A DNA stretch of 64,000 bases. Origin: Actinoplanes nipponensis. Its GTDB lineage: Bacteria > Actinomycetota > Actinomycetes > Mycobacteriales > Micromonosporaceae. The notes beneath the pieces are model-generated. The model did not search any database. It saw only the letters and a program-made list of their open reading frames with translations, and had not been told where the DNA came from. Both the position numbers and the translations under genes were made by a program. Below are positions 28,597 through 36,668 of the stretch, in pieces (within the stretch, counting starts at the first letter, position 1; every line of letters starts with the position of its first letter). The stretch covers positions 55,812-119,811 of the forward strand of contig NZ_BOMQ01000089.1 in NCBI RefSeq assembly GCF_016862275.1. Reading direction: 5' to 3'.

Positions 28597-28626
28597 CTCA
28601 GCCCCCGTTGCCTGTCATGCCGCCGA

Positions 28627-28657
28627 ACGTTAGCAAGCTGTTGGCGGGTTGCCAATA
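28627..28657 (-). promoter_or_regulatory. Monooxygenase promoter with TetR operator, site A
   Basis: The 19-bp operator TATTGGCAACCCGCCAACA (minus strand, 28657-28639) contains the -35 TTGGCA (28655-28650). A 17-base spacer leads to the -10 TAACGT (28632-28627), 30 bases before the start. Binding here would block RNA polymerase. The sequence is shared with sites B and C. Confidence 0.7.
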
Positions 28658-28660
28658 GGC

Positions 28661-29287
28661 TCAGCGCGGCGGCGCCACGACGGTCGGGAACACCTGCTCC
28701 ACGATGGCCAGCAGGGTCGTCGCGAGCAGCAGGTGCACCTGGGCGCGGGTCAGGGCGTCGCGGTTGAGCCACTCCTTGGCGGTGGCGGTGGCCATCCCCA
28801 CGTACGCCCGGATCATCCCGCGCAGTTCCTCGCGGTGCTCGGCCTCCTCGGCCAGCCCGACCGCGATGAGCACGTAGTCGGCCGCGGTGTCCTCCGCCTC
28901 GGTCAGCACCCGCTCCACGTCGAGGTCGCGGCCGGTGCCGGCGGCGGTCGCCGCGGCCAGCCACGAGGTGCTGTGCCGGGACACCACGTCCAGGAACCAG
29001 GCCACGCTGGCGTCGACCCGGGTGCGCAGGTCGCCGGCGGGCAGGCTCTGCACGGCCACCTCGGGGATGGTCAGCATCACCCGGATGACCTCGAGGTAGA
29101 GATCCTTCTTGGTGCCGAAGTAGTGGTTGATCAGACCGCGGGCGACACCGGCGGCCCGGGCGATGTCGGTGGTGGACACCTCGGCGTACGGCCGCTCGCC
29201 GAACAGCCGGACCGCGCAGGTCAGGATCTGCCCGCGCCGGACGTCCGGCTCCAGCCGTCTGCGCCCCTGCGCCGCGTCGACAGTCAC
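28661..29287 (-). CDS. TetR family repressor of the monooxygenase/beta-oxidation genes
   Basis: A 208-residue TetR regulator. The helix-turn-helix lies at about residues 20-65 (RRGQILTCAVRLFGE, STTDIARAAGVARGLINHYFGTKKDLYLEVI); the rest is the helical ligand-binding and dimer domain. The start is GTG 29287 with no Shine-Dalgarno and a TAGGGT hexamer 6 bases upstream, so it is probably leaderless. No copy of the 19-bp operator lies in front of it, so it seems not to be autoregulated. The ligand is probably the pathway substrate or an acyl-CoA. Confidence 0.85.
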   Translation of the reverse strand: MTVDAAQGRRRLEPDVRRGQILTCAVRLFGERPYAEVSTTDIARAAGVARGLINHYFGTKKDLYLEVIRVMLTIPEVAVQSLPAGDLRTRVDASVAWFLDVVSRHSTSWLAAATAAGTGRDLDVERVLTEAEDTAADYVLIAVGLAEEAEHREELRGMIRAYVGMATATAKEWLNRDALTRAQVHLLLATTLLAIVEQVFPTVVAPPR

Positions 29288-29299
29288 CGCCCGACCCTA
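29288..29299 (-). promoter_or_regulatory. -10 of the leaderless TetR transcript
   Basis: On the minus strand TAGGGT (29299-29294) is separated by 6 bases from the GTG start at 29287. Confidence 0.45.
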
Positions 29300-29352
29300 T
29301 CCGCCGGCAGCTCGGAGGGACGCTCGGAGCCCGCCGGGGCGTGGCCGGGGGC

Positions 29353-31029
29353 TCATCCCAGCCGCAGCGCGCCGGGCGCCGACGCCGGAACCGCCGGGGA
29401 CCGCGGCGCGACCGGCGCAACCCGGGCGTACGGCGCTCCGAGGACCGGCCGCGGGTCCGGCTCGCCGGCGTTGGGCCACAGCGCGACCGCCCGTTCCGCC
29501 AGCGCGGTGATCGTCAGCGACGGGTTGACCCCCAGGTTGGCGGCGACCACCGAGCCGTCGATCACGTGCAGGCCGGGGTGGCCGTACAGCCGCTGGTAGG
29601 CGTCGACCACGCCGGTCGCGGGGTCCGTGCCGATGGCGCAGCCGCCGATGAAGTGGCCGGTCACCGGCCGGCCGGCCAGCTCGGTGACCGCGCCCAGCGG
29701 CACCCCGTCGATCTTCGCGGCGACCCGGCGGGCCACGTCGTGCGCGGCCGGCACCCAGGCCGGGTTCGGCTCGCCGATGCCCGGCCGGGTGGTCAGCCGG
29801 CGGCGGCCCAGCCACGTCCGGGCGGTGTGCACCGTGACCGAGTTGTCCAGCGGCTGCATCGCCAGCAGCACGATGGTCTGCTGCGACCAGCGCCGGGGCA
29901 CGGCCAGCAGGCGCAGGTCGCGCCAGCCGCGGGCGAGCTCGCGGAGGCCGGCCACCCAGCGCCGGCGGCCGCCGGTGTCGTCCACCAGCACGGTCGCCAG
30001 CAGGGCCAGCAGGTTGCTGCCGCGGCCGTAGCGGACCGGCTCGACGTGGGTGACCGGGTCGGGGTGGATGGACGAGGTGATCGCCACGCCCCGGCTCACG
30101 TCGAGGTCGCGGCGGCGGGTGCGGGCGCCCAGGATGGACTCGGAGTTGGTCCGGCTCAGCTCGCCGAGCCGGGCGGAGACCGCCGGCAGCAGCCCGCGGT
30201 CGCGCATCCGGTGCAGCAGCCGCTGGGTGCCGAGCGCGCCGGCGGCGAAGACCACCTGGGCGGCGGTGAAACGGCGGGCCCGCCGGCGCACGCCGCCGGT
30301 GGCGCGGGTGTCCACGTCGTACCCCCCGTCCGGCCGCGGCCGGACCGCGACCACCGTGGTCAGCGGATGGACCGCCGCGCCGGCCGCCTCGGCCAGGTGA
30401 AGGTAGTTCTTGACCACCGTGTTCTTGGCCCCCACCCGGCAGCCGGTCATGCAGGCGCCGCACGAGGTGCAGGTGCGCCGGGCCGGTCCGGCGCCGCCGA
30501 AGAAGGGGTCCGGCACGGCGGCGCCGGGCCGCTCGCCGAAGAGCACACCCACGGGGGTACGCCGGTACGTGTGCGCCACCCCCAGATCCTCGGCGACCGC
30601 CCGCAGCGTCACGTCGGCGAACGTCTCGACCGGGTTGGTGACCACGCCGAGCATCCGTTTGGCCTGGTCGTAGTAGGGGCCGAGTTCGGTCTTCCAGTCG
30701 GTGATGGGCGCCCACTGCGGGTCGGCGAAGAACGCGTCCGGCGGCTCGTAGAGCGTGTTGGCGTAGCCGAGGGAGCCGCCGCCCACGCCGGCGCCGGACA
30801 TCACCAGCACGTCGTGCAGCAGGGTCAGGCGCAGGATGCCGTAGCAGCCGAGGGCGGGGGCGTACACGTAATCGCGCAGCCGCCAGGAGGTCTTGGCGAA
30901 CTGCTCGTCGGTGAAGCGGCGGCCCGCCTCCAGGACGCCGACCCGGTAGCCCTTCTCGGTCAGGCGCAACGCGGTGACGCCCCCGCCGAAGCCGGAGCCG
31001 ATGACCAGGACGTCGTAGTCGTACGTCAT
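29353..31029 (-). CDS. GMC/cholesterol oxidase-like FAD oxidoreductase
   Basis: A 558-residue flavoprotein of the GMC superfamily, close to the ChoD-type group. The FAD motif YDVLVIGSGFGGGVTALRL is followed by MSGAGVGGGSLGYANTLYEPP, a cysteine-rich CTSCGACMTGCRVGAKNT segment seen in this subfamily, and the C-terminal GHFIGGCAIGTDPATGVVD and VNPSLTITALAERAV. It should oxidise a bulky or alicyclic alcohol to a ketone. It is expressed divergently from the alpha/beta hydrolase across operator site B. Cholesterol itself is not implied by the context. Confidence 0.85.
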   Translation of the reverse strand: MTYDYDVLVIGSGFGGGVTALRLTEKGYRVGVLEAGRRFTDEQFAKTSWRLRDYVYAPALGCYGILRLTLLHDVLVMSGAGVGGGSLGYANTLYEPPDAFFADPQWAPITDWKTELGPYYDQAKRMLGVVTNPVETFADVTLRAVAEDLGVAHTYRRTPVGVLFGERPGAAVPDPFFGGAGPARRTCTSCGACMTGCRVGAKNTVVKNYLHLAEAAGAAVHPLTTVVAVRPRPDGGYDVDTRATGGVRRRARRFTAAQVVFAAGALGTQRLLHRMRDRGLLPAVSARLGELSRTNSESILGARTRRRDLDVSRGVAITSSIHPDPVTHVEPVRYGRGSNLLALLATVLVDDTGGRRRWVAGLRELARGWRDLRLLAVPRRWSQQTIVLLAMQPLDNSVTVHTARTWLGRRRLTTRPGIGEPNPAWVPAAHDVARRVAAKIDGVPLGAVTELAGRPVTGHFIGGCAIGTDPATGVVDAYQRLYGHPGLHVIDGSVVAANLGVNPSLTITALAERAVALWPNAGEPDPRPVLGAPYARVAPVAPRSPAVPASAPGALRLG

Positions 31030-31047
31030 GAGTTACCGTGGCACCGT

Positions 31048-31066
31048 TATTGTCGGGCTGTCAATA
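31048..31066. promoter_or_regulatory. TetR operator, site B (divergent)
   Basis: TATTGTCGGGCTGTCAATA, a 19-bp inverted repeat that lies in the 49-base gap between the oxidoreductase and hydrolase starts. On the minus strand it contains a TTGACA -35 hexamer (31064-31059); on the plus strand it ends just before AAGGAG of the hydrolase. One bound repressor would silence both genes. Confidence 0.7.
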
Positions 31067-31078
31067 AGGAGTGCGGGG

Positions 31079-31924
31079 ATGCTGGCTCACGAGCGCCGCG
31101 GCAGCGGTCCGCCACTGGTCCTGATCCACGGTATCGGCAGCCGGCGGCAGGTGTGGGAGCCGGTGCTCGGCGAGCTCGCCCGGCATCGCGAGGTCATCGC
31201 CCTGGACCTGCCGGGCTTCGGGGAGTCCCCGCTGTGGCCCCCGGTGGATCAGCCGGCTCCCGGCCACCCATCCGCGCCCGGCGACCTCCCGCCGGCCGGC
31301 GCGCCGCCCGGGTCCGTCGGTCACCTGGCCGATCTGGTGGCCGCCTTCCTCGACGAGCTCGGCCTCGCGCGCCCCGAGCTGGCCGGCAGCTCCCTCGGCG
31401 GTGGCATAGCCCTGGAGCTGGGCCGGCGCGGCCGGGCGGCGGCCGTCACCGCGTTCGCGCCGGTCGGGTTCTGGGGTCCGGTGAGCCGGCGCTGGTGCCA
31501 GACGGTGGTCGGTGGGGCGCGCGGGCTGAGCACCGCGCTCGCCCCCGCGCTCCCCCGCCTCTTCGCCACCCGGGCCGGCCGCGTCGCGCTCTGCGGGATC
31601 TTCTACGGCCGCCCCGGCCGGCTGTCGCCCGAGGACTGCCTGGGCTCGGCCCGGGCCCTGTCGCGCGCGCCCGGCTTCGCCGCCGCCCGGCGGGCGTTCG
31701 GCGTCTGGCGGCTGCCGGTCGGGGCCGATCCCGGCGCGCTCGGCGGCATCCCGGTCACGATCGCCTGGGGTACGCGGGACCTGGTCCTGCCGCACCGCCG
31801 CCAGGCCGCGCGGGCCCGGGCGGAGCTCCCGGCCGCCCGGCACGTGGTGTTGCCGGGGTGCGGGCACCTGCCCTTCGCGGACGACCCGGCCCGCTGCGCC
31901 GAACTATTGACAGTCCGCCAATAA
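31079..31924 (+). CDS. Alpha/beta hydrolase (esterase/lactonase-like)
   Basis: A 281-residue serine hydrolase. ATG 31079 is preceded by AAGGAG at 7 bases. The oxyanion segment is LVLIHGIGSRRQVWEP, LDLPGFGES follows, the nucleophile elbow is GSSLGGG, and the histidine is in GCGHLPFADDP. It would suit hydrolysis of the ester or lactone formed by the monooxygenase. It is divergent from the GMC oxidoreductase under operator site B; its 3' end contains operator site C. Confidence 0.85.
   Translation: MLAHERRGSGPPLVLIHGIGSRRQVWEPVLGELARHREVIALDLPGFGESPLWPPVDQPAPGHPSAPGDLPPAGAPPGSVGHLADLVAAFLDELGLARPELAGSSLGGGIALELGRRGRAAAVTAFAPVGFWGPVSRRWCQTVVGGARGLSTALAPALPRLFATRAGRVALCGIFYGRPGRLSPEDCLGSARALSRAPGFAAARRAFGVWRLPVGADPGALGGIPVTIAWGTRDLVLPHRRQAARARAELPAARHVVLPGCGHLPFADDPARCAELLTVRQ
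31905..31923 (+). promoter_or_regulatory. TetR operator, site C
   Basis: TATTGACAGTCCGCCAATA, overlapping the stop codon of the hydrolase gene, 18 bases before the acyl-CoA dehydrogenase start. It contains TTGACA (31907-31912), but I see no convincing -10. It gives the beta-oxidation genes their own regulated promoter, or acts as a roadblock. Confidence 0.68.
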
Positions 31925-31941
31925 CTCGCCAGGGTGGAACC

Positions 31942-33096
31942 ATGCCGACGCCGGGAGCCTCACCGTGGCGCGAGCCGGAGCACGACGAGCTCGCCGATCT
32001 GGTCCGCGCCTTCTTCGCCAAGGAGGTCCTGCCGCACACCGCCCGGGTGCTCGCCCAGGGCCATCCGGACCGCGAGCACTACCGCCGGGCGGGTGAGCTG
32101 GGCCTGCTCGGCCTCTCCGTCCCGGCCGAGTACGGCGGCGGGGGCGGCGGCTTCTCCCACGAGGCCGTGCTGCTCGACGAGCAGATGCGCGCGGGCGACA
32201 GCAGCCTCGGGCTCGCCGTGCACAGCGGCATCGTCACCGGCTACCTGGTCGCCTACGGCACCGAGGAGCAGAAGCGGCGCTGGCTGCCCGGCCTGTGCGA
32301 CGGCACGCTGATCGGCGCGATCGCGATGACCGAGCCCGACGGTGGCTCCGACCTGCAGGCCATGCGCACCCGGGCGGTGCGCGACGGCGACGACTACCTG
32401 GTCTCCGGCGCGAAGACCTTCATCAGCAACGGCGGGCTGGCCGACCTCGTCATCCTGGCCGCCAAGACCGACCCGGCCCAGCGCGCCGCCGGCGTCTCGC
32501 TGCTCGTCTGCGAGGTCGGCGAGGACAGCCCGGGCTTCCGCCGCGGCCGGCTGCTCTCCAAGATCGGCCTCAAGGGCAACGACACGGCCGAGCTGTTCTT
32601 CGACGACTTCCGGGTGCCCGCCGCCAACCTGCTCGGCGGCGCCGAGGGCCTGGGCTTCGCCCAGCTGATGGGCCAGCTCCCCCAGGAACGCCTGGTGATC
32701 GGCATCGGCGCGGTCGCCGCCATGGAACGCGCGATCGAGCTGACCGTGGCGTACGTCAAGGAGCGCACCGCCTTCGGCAAGCCGCTGATCGGCCACCAGA
32801 ACACCCGCATGGTCCTCGCCGAGTGCGCCACCCGGACCCGCGCGAGCCGGGTCTTCCTGGACGACTGCATCGCCCGGCACGTCCGCGGCGAGCTGGACGT
32901 GGCCACCGCCGCGATGGCCAAGTACTGGCTCACCGAGGGCCAGTGCGAGGTGGTCGACCGCTGCCTGCAGCTGTTCGGCGGCTACGGCTACACCACCGAG
33001 TACCCGATCGCCCAGATGTACGCCGACGCCCGCGCCCAGAAGATCTACGGCGGCACCAACGAGATCATGAAGGAGCTGATCGCCCGTGCCCTCTGA
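31942..33096 (+). CDS. Acyl-CoA dehydrogenase
   Basis: A 384-residue FAD enzyme of the short/medium-chain acyl-CoA dehydrogenase family. ATG 31942 has AGGGTGGAA upstream. Conserved features: AIAMTEPDGGSDLQAM, KTFISNGGLADLVILAAKTD, RTAFGKPLIGHQNTR, QLFGGYGYTTEYPI and KIYGGTNEIMKELIAR, where the Glu of TNEIM matches the catalytic base position. It introduces the alpha-beta double bond. The 3' end overlaps the thiolase start by 11 bases. Confidence 0.92.
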   Translation: MPTPGASPWREPEHDELADLVRAFFAKEVLPHTARVLAQGHPDREHYRRAGELGLLGLSVPAEYGGGGGGFSHEAVLLDEQMRAGDSSLGLAVHSGIVTGYLVAYGTEEQKRRWLPGLCDGTLIGAIAMTEPDGGSDLQAMRTRAVRDGDDYLVSGAKTFISNGGLADLVILAAKTDPAQRAAGVSLLVCEVGEDSPGFRRGRLLSKIGLKGNDTAELFFDDFRVPAANLLGGAEGLGFAQLMGQLPQERLVIGIGAVAAMERAIELTVAYVKERTAFGKPLIGHQNTRMVLAECATRTRASRVFLDDCIARHVRGELDVATAAMAKYWLTEGQCEVVDRCLQLFGGYGYTTEYPIAQMYADARAQKIYGGTNEIMKELIARAL

Positions 33097-34309
33097 CGGT
33101 CAGGCGTACGTCTACGACGCCGTGCGCACCCCCCGCGGCCGTGGCCGCGCCACCGGTTCCCTGCACGGCGTCAAGCCGATCACGCTGACCGTCGGCCTGA
33201 TCGACGCGCTGCGCGAGCGGCTGCCCGGCTTCGACACCGACCGGCTGGACGACCTGGTGATGGGCATCGTCACGCCGGTCGGCGAGCAGGGCGGCGACCT
33301 GCCGCGGGCCGCGGGGCTGCTGGCCGGGCTGCCCGACCACGTCGGCGGCGTCCAGCTCAACCGCTTCTGCGCCTCCGGGCTGGAGGCGGTCAACATCGCG
33401 GCGGCCAAGGTACGGTCCGGCTGGGACCACCTGCTGCTGGCCGGCGGGGTCGAGTCGATGTCGCGGGTGCCGATGGGCTCCGACGGCGGCGCCTGGGCGA
33501 TGGACCCGGAGACCGCCCTGGCCACCTCGTTCGTGCCGCAGGGCATCAGCGCCGACCTGATCGCCACCCTGGAGGGCTTCGGCCGCGACGACGTCGACTC
33601 CTACGCGCTGCGCTCGCAGGAACGCGCGGCCAAGGCGTGGGCCGGCGGGCACTTCGCCCGCTCGGTGGTGCCGGTGCGCGACCGTACCGGCGGGGTGATC
33701 CTGGCCGCGGACGAGCACCTGCGGCCGGACACCACCCGGGCCGCCCTGGGCAAGCTCAGCCCGTCCTTCGCGGCGATCGGCGAGCAGGGCGGCTTCGACG
33801 CGGTGGCGCTGCAGAAGTTCCACTGGCTGGAGGAGATCGACCACGTCCACCACGCCGGGAACTCCTCGGGCATCGTGGACGGCGCGGCGCTGGTGCTGAT
33901 CGGCTCCGACACCGCCGGGCGGGAGCTCGGGCTGACGCCGCGCGGGCGGATCGTCGCGGCGGCGGTCAGCGGGGCCGACCCGACCCTCATGCTCACCGGC
34001 CCGATCCCGGCCACCCGCAAGGCGCTGGCCACCGCCGGGCTGGGCGTCGAGGACATCGACCTGTTCGAGATCAACGAGGCGTTCGCCGCAGTGGTCCTCA
34101 AGTACACCCGCGACCTGGGCCTGGACCCGGAGCGGGTGAACGTCAACGGCGGCGCGATCGCGCTGGGCCACCCGCTCGGCGCCACCGGGGCCATGCTGCT
34201 GGGCACCGCGCTGGACGAGTTGGAACGCCGGGACCTGCGCCGGGCCCTGGTCACCCTGTGCATCGGCGGCGGCATGGGCGTCGCCACGATCATCGAGAGG
34301 TTGTCATGA
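33086..34309 (+). CDS. fadA: Acetyl-CoA C-acyltransferase (thiolase)
   Basis: A 407-residue thiolase. GTG 33086 lies inside the acyl-CoA dehydrogenase gene. The nucleophile cysteine is C95 in NRFCASGLEAVN; AGGVESMSRVPM, EINEAFAAV (His/Asn loop), NGGAIALGHPLGATG and the second cysteine in CIGGGMG are all present. It performs the last step of beta-oxidation together with the FadB encoded next. The gap to FadB is 37 bases. Confidence 0.92.
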   Translation: MPSDGQAYVYDAVRTPRGRGRATGSLHGVKPITLTVGLIDALRERLPGFDTDRLDDLVMGIVTPVGEQGGDLPRAAGLLAGLPDHVGGVQLNRFCASGLEAVNIAAAKVRSGWDHLLLAGGVESMSRVPMGSDGGAWAMDPETALATSFVPQGISADLIATLEGFGRDDVDSYALRSQERAAKAWAGGHFARSVVPVRDRTGGVILAADEHLRPDTTRAALGKLSPSFAAIGEQGGFDAVALQKFHWLEEIDHVHHAGNSSGIVDGAALVLIGSDTAGRELGLTPRGRIVAAAVSGADPTLMLTGPIPATRKALATAGLGVEDIDLFEINEAFAAVVLKYTRDLGLDPERVNVNGGAIALGHPLGATGAMLLGTALDELERRDLRRALVTLCIGGGMGVATIIERLS

Positions 34310-34346
34310 CCGACTGCCACGAGGGCATGACGAAGGCAGGCCCAGC

Positions 34347-36449
34347 ATGACGGGCACGATCCGGTACGACCGCGACGCCGGCGGTGTCGTCACGCTCACC
34401 CTGGACGATCCCGGTCAGTCGGCCAACACGATGAGCCGGGCCTACGCCGCGTCGATGACCGCGGCCGTGGACCGGCTCGAGGCCGAGCGGGACGAGCTCA
34501 CCGGCGTGATCGTCACCAGCGCCAAGCCGACGTTCTTCGCCGGCGGCGACCTGCCCGAGATGATCAAGGCGACGCCGGCCGACGCGCCCGCCCTCACCGC
34601 GCTGCTCACCACCATCAAGGCGGACCTGCGCCGGCTCGAGCGGCTGGGCCGCCCGGTGGTCGCCGCGGTGAACGGCTCGGCGCTGGGCGGCGGGCTGGAG
34701 ATCGCGCTGGCCTGCCATCACCGGATCGCGCTGGACGCGCCGGGCGCCCGGATCGGCTTCCCGGAGGTCACCCTCGGGCTGCTGCCCGGCGCCGGCGGCG
34801 TGACCCGCACCGTCCGCATGCTCGGCCTGGCCGACGCCCTGACCAGGATCCTGCTGACCGGACGGCAGTTCCGTCCCGCCGCCGCCCGGGCCGCCGGGCT
34901 GGTGGACGAGGTCGTGGGCACCCCCGAGGAGATGCTGGCCGGCGCGCGGGCCTGGATCGCCGCCCACCCGGACGCGGCCCAGCCCTGGGACCGGCCCGGG
35001 TACCGGATCCCCGGCGGTGGCCGGGCCCTGGCCGCGCAGCTGCCGGCGTACCCGGCGAACCTGCGCAAGCAGCTGAAGGGCAACCGCCTGCCGGCGCCCG
35101 AGGCGATCCTGGCCGCGGCGGTCGAGGGCACCCAGGTCGATGTGGACACCGCGCTGAGGGTGGAGACGCGCTACCTGGTGTCGCTGCTGACCTCGCAGAT
35201 CGCCAAGAACATGATCGGCGCGTTCTTCTTCGACCTGCGGGCGGTCAACGGCGGCGCGAGCCGGCCCGCCGTCGAGGTCGCCCCGGTGACCCGGGTGGCG
35301 GTGCTCGGCGCCGGGATGATGGGCGCCGGGATCGCGTACGCGTGCGCCCGCTCCGGGCTGGACGTCGTGCTCAAGGACGTCACCGCCGAGGCCGCCGCGC
35401 GGGGCCGCGGGCACGCCGAGAAGCTGCTGTCCCGCGAGGTCGCCAAGGGGCGGCTGGACGCCGAGCGCGCCGCGGCCGTGCTGGCCCGGATCACCGCCAC
35501 CGCCGATGTCGCCGCGCTGACCGGCTGCGACGCGGTCATCGAGGCGGTCTTCGAGGACCCGGCGCTCAAGCACGCGGTGTTCGCCGAGGCCGAGCCGGTG
35601 CTCGCCCCGGACGCCCTGCTCGCCTCGAACACCTCGACGCTGCCGATCACCGGCCTGGCCGCCGGGGTGCGCCGGCCGGCGGACTTCATCGGCATGCACT
35701 TCTTCTCGCCGGTGGACCGGATGCCGCTGCTGGAGATCGTGGTCGGCGAGCGGACCGGCGACGCGGCCCTGGCCCGGGCGTTCGACCTGGCCCGGCGGAT
35801 CGGCAAGACCCCGATCGTGGTCAACGACGGCCGGGGCTTCTTCACCAGCCGGGTCATCGGGCGGTTCCTCGACGAGGCGGTCACCATGCTGGCCGAGGGC
35901 GTGCCGGCGCCGTCGATCGAGCAGGCGGCGCTGCAGGCGGGCTACCCGACCGGGCCGCTGGCGCTGGCCGACGAGGTGTCGCTGAGCCTGATCCAGCGCA
36001 TCCGGCGCCAGTTCGAGGCCGCCGCCGGCGACGACTTCCCGGTGCTGCCCGGGCACGCGGTCGTGGACCGCATGCTGGACGAGCACGACCGGCCCGGACG
36101 CGCGGCCGGCCGGGGCTTCTACGACTACGACGCCGGCCGCCGCGGCCGGCTCTGGGCCGGCCTGGCCGCCCTGGCCACCGCCGAGGGCCGCGCGATCCCG
36201 CTGATCGACCTGCAGGAACGGATGATGTTCGCGGAGGCGCTGGACGCGTTGCGCTGCCGCGACGAGGGCGTGCTGCGCTCGGAGGCCGACGGCGACATCG
36301 GCTCGCTGCTCGGCATCGGCTTCCCGGCCTGGACCGGCGGCGTGCTGCGCTACGTCCGGCAGTACCCGGGCGGGCCGGCCGGTTTCGCGGCGCGGGCGGC
36401 CGAGCTGGCCAAGACGTACGGCGAGCGCTTCACGCCGCCGGCGCTGTGA
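34347..36449 (+). CDS. fadB: 3-hydroxyacyl-CoA dehydrogenase / enoyl-CoA hydratase (FadB-like)
   Basis: A 700-residue bifunctional beta-oxidation protein. The N-terminal crotonase domain (about 1-200) has TFFAGGDLPEM, GSALGGGLEIALAC and FPEVTLGLLPGAGGV with the two catalytic glutamates. The NAD-binding dehydrogenase domain starts near residue 313 (VAVLGAGMMGAGIAYACARSG), with SNTSTLPI and MHFFSPVDRMPLLEIV. The C-terminal domains carry FFTSRVIGRFLDEA and YPTGPLALADEVSL. With FadA it would form the trifunctional complex. No acyl-CoA ligase is present in the island. Confidence 0.92.
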   Translation: MTGTIRYDRDAGGVVTLTLDDPGQSANTMSRAYAASMTAAVDRLEAERDELTGVIVTSAKPTFFAGGDLPEMIKATPADAPALTALLTTIKADLRRLERLGRPVVAAVNGSALGGGLEIALACHHRIALDAPGARIGFPEVTLGLLPGAGGVTRTVRMLGLADALTRILLTGRQFRPAAARAAGLVDEVVGTPEEMLAGARAWIAAHPDAAQPWDRPGYRIPGGGRALAAQLPAYPANLRKQLKGNRLPAPEAILAAAVEGTQVDVDTALRVETRYLVSLLTSQIAKNMIGAFFFDLRAVNGGASRPAVEVAPVTRVAVLGAGMMGAGIAYACARSGLDVVLKDVTAEAAARGRGHAEKLLSREVAKGRLDAERAAAVLARITATADVAALTGCDAVIEAVFEDPALKHAVFAEAEPVLAPDALLASNTSTLPITGLAAGVRRPADFIGMHFFSPVDRMPLLEIVVGERTGDAALARAFDLARRIGKTPIVVNDGRGFFTSRVIGRFLDEAVTMLAEGVPAPSIEQAALQAGYPTGPLALADEVSLSLIQRIRRQFEAAAGDDFPVLPGHAVVDRMLDEHDRPGRAAGRGFYDYDAGRRGRLWAGLAALATAEGRAIPLIDLQERMMFAEALDALRCRDEGVLRSEADGDIGSLLGIGFPAWTGGVLRYVRQYPGGPAGFAARAAELAKTYGERFTPPAL

Positions 36450-36461
36450 CGGCCGGCCGGC

Positions 36462-36668
36462 TCAGAAGCAGGTGCCGCAGTTGCCGTTCGGCTCGTCGAC
36501 GACGCCCCCGGGGTAAGGCGTCCCCGGGTGGACGACCAGGGGGCTGACGACCGGCGGCGGCGCCGTCGTCCCGCCGGCCGGGACCGCCGCCGCGGCCGGT
36601 GCGGCCGGCGCCACGGCGAGCAGGGCGGCCGCCAGGGCGGCGGCGGACAGCGTGCGCGGGCTCATCAT
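36462..36668 (-). CDS. Small secreted peptide with C-terminal Cys pair
   Basis: A 68-residue exported peptide. ATG 36668 (or 36665) follows GAGGAG and overlaps the stop of the regulator gene upstream. The signal peptide runs to about residue 28 (LSAAALAAALLAVAPAAPAAAA). The mature part, about 40 residues, is Pro/Gly/Val-rich and ends NGNCGTCF, so the two cysteines could form a tight C-terminal disulphide ring. I know no family. Translational coupling to a TrmB/LuxR regulator suggests a signalling or antimicrobial peptide, but this is inference. Confidence 0.65.
   Translation of the reverse strand: MMSPRTLSAAALAAALLAVAPAAPAAAAVPAGGTTAPPPVVSPLVVHPGTPYPGGVVDEPNGNCGTCF

Noticed and set aside
29341..31941. 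Long N-terminal extension of the acyl-CoA dehydrogenase frame
   Set aside because: It is antisense to the GMC oxidoreductase and carries no family similarity; ATG 31942 with AGGGTGGAA gives the normal length.
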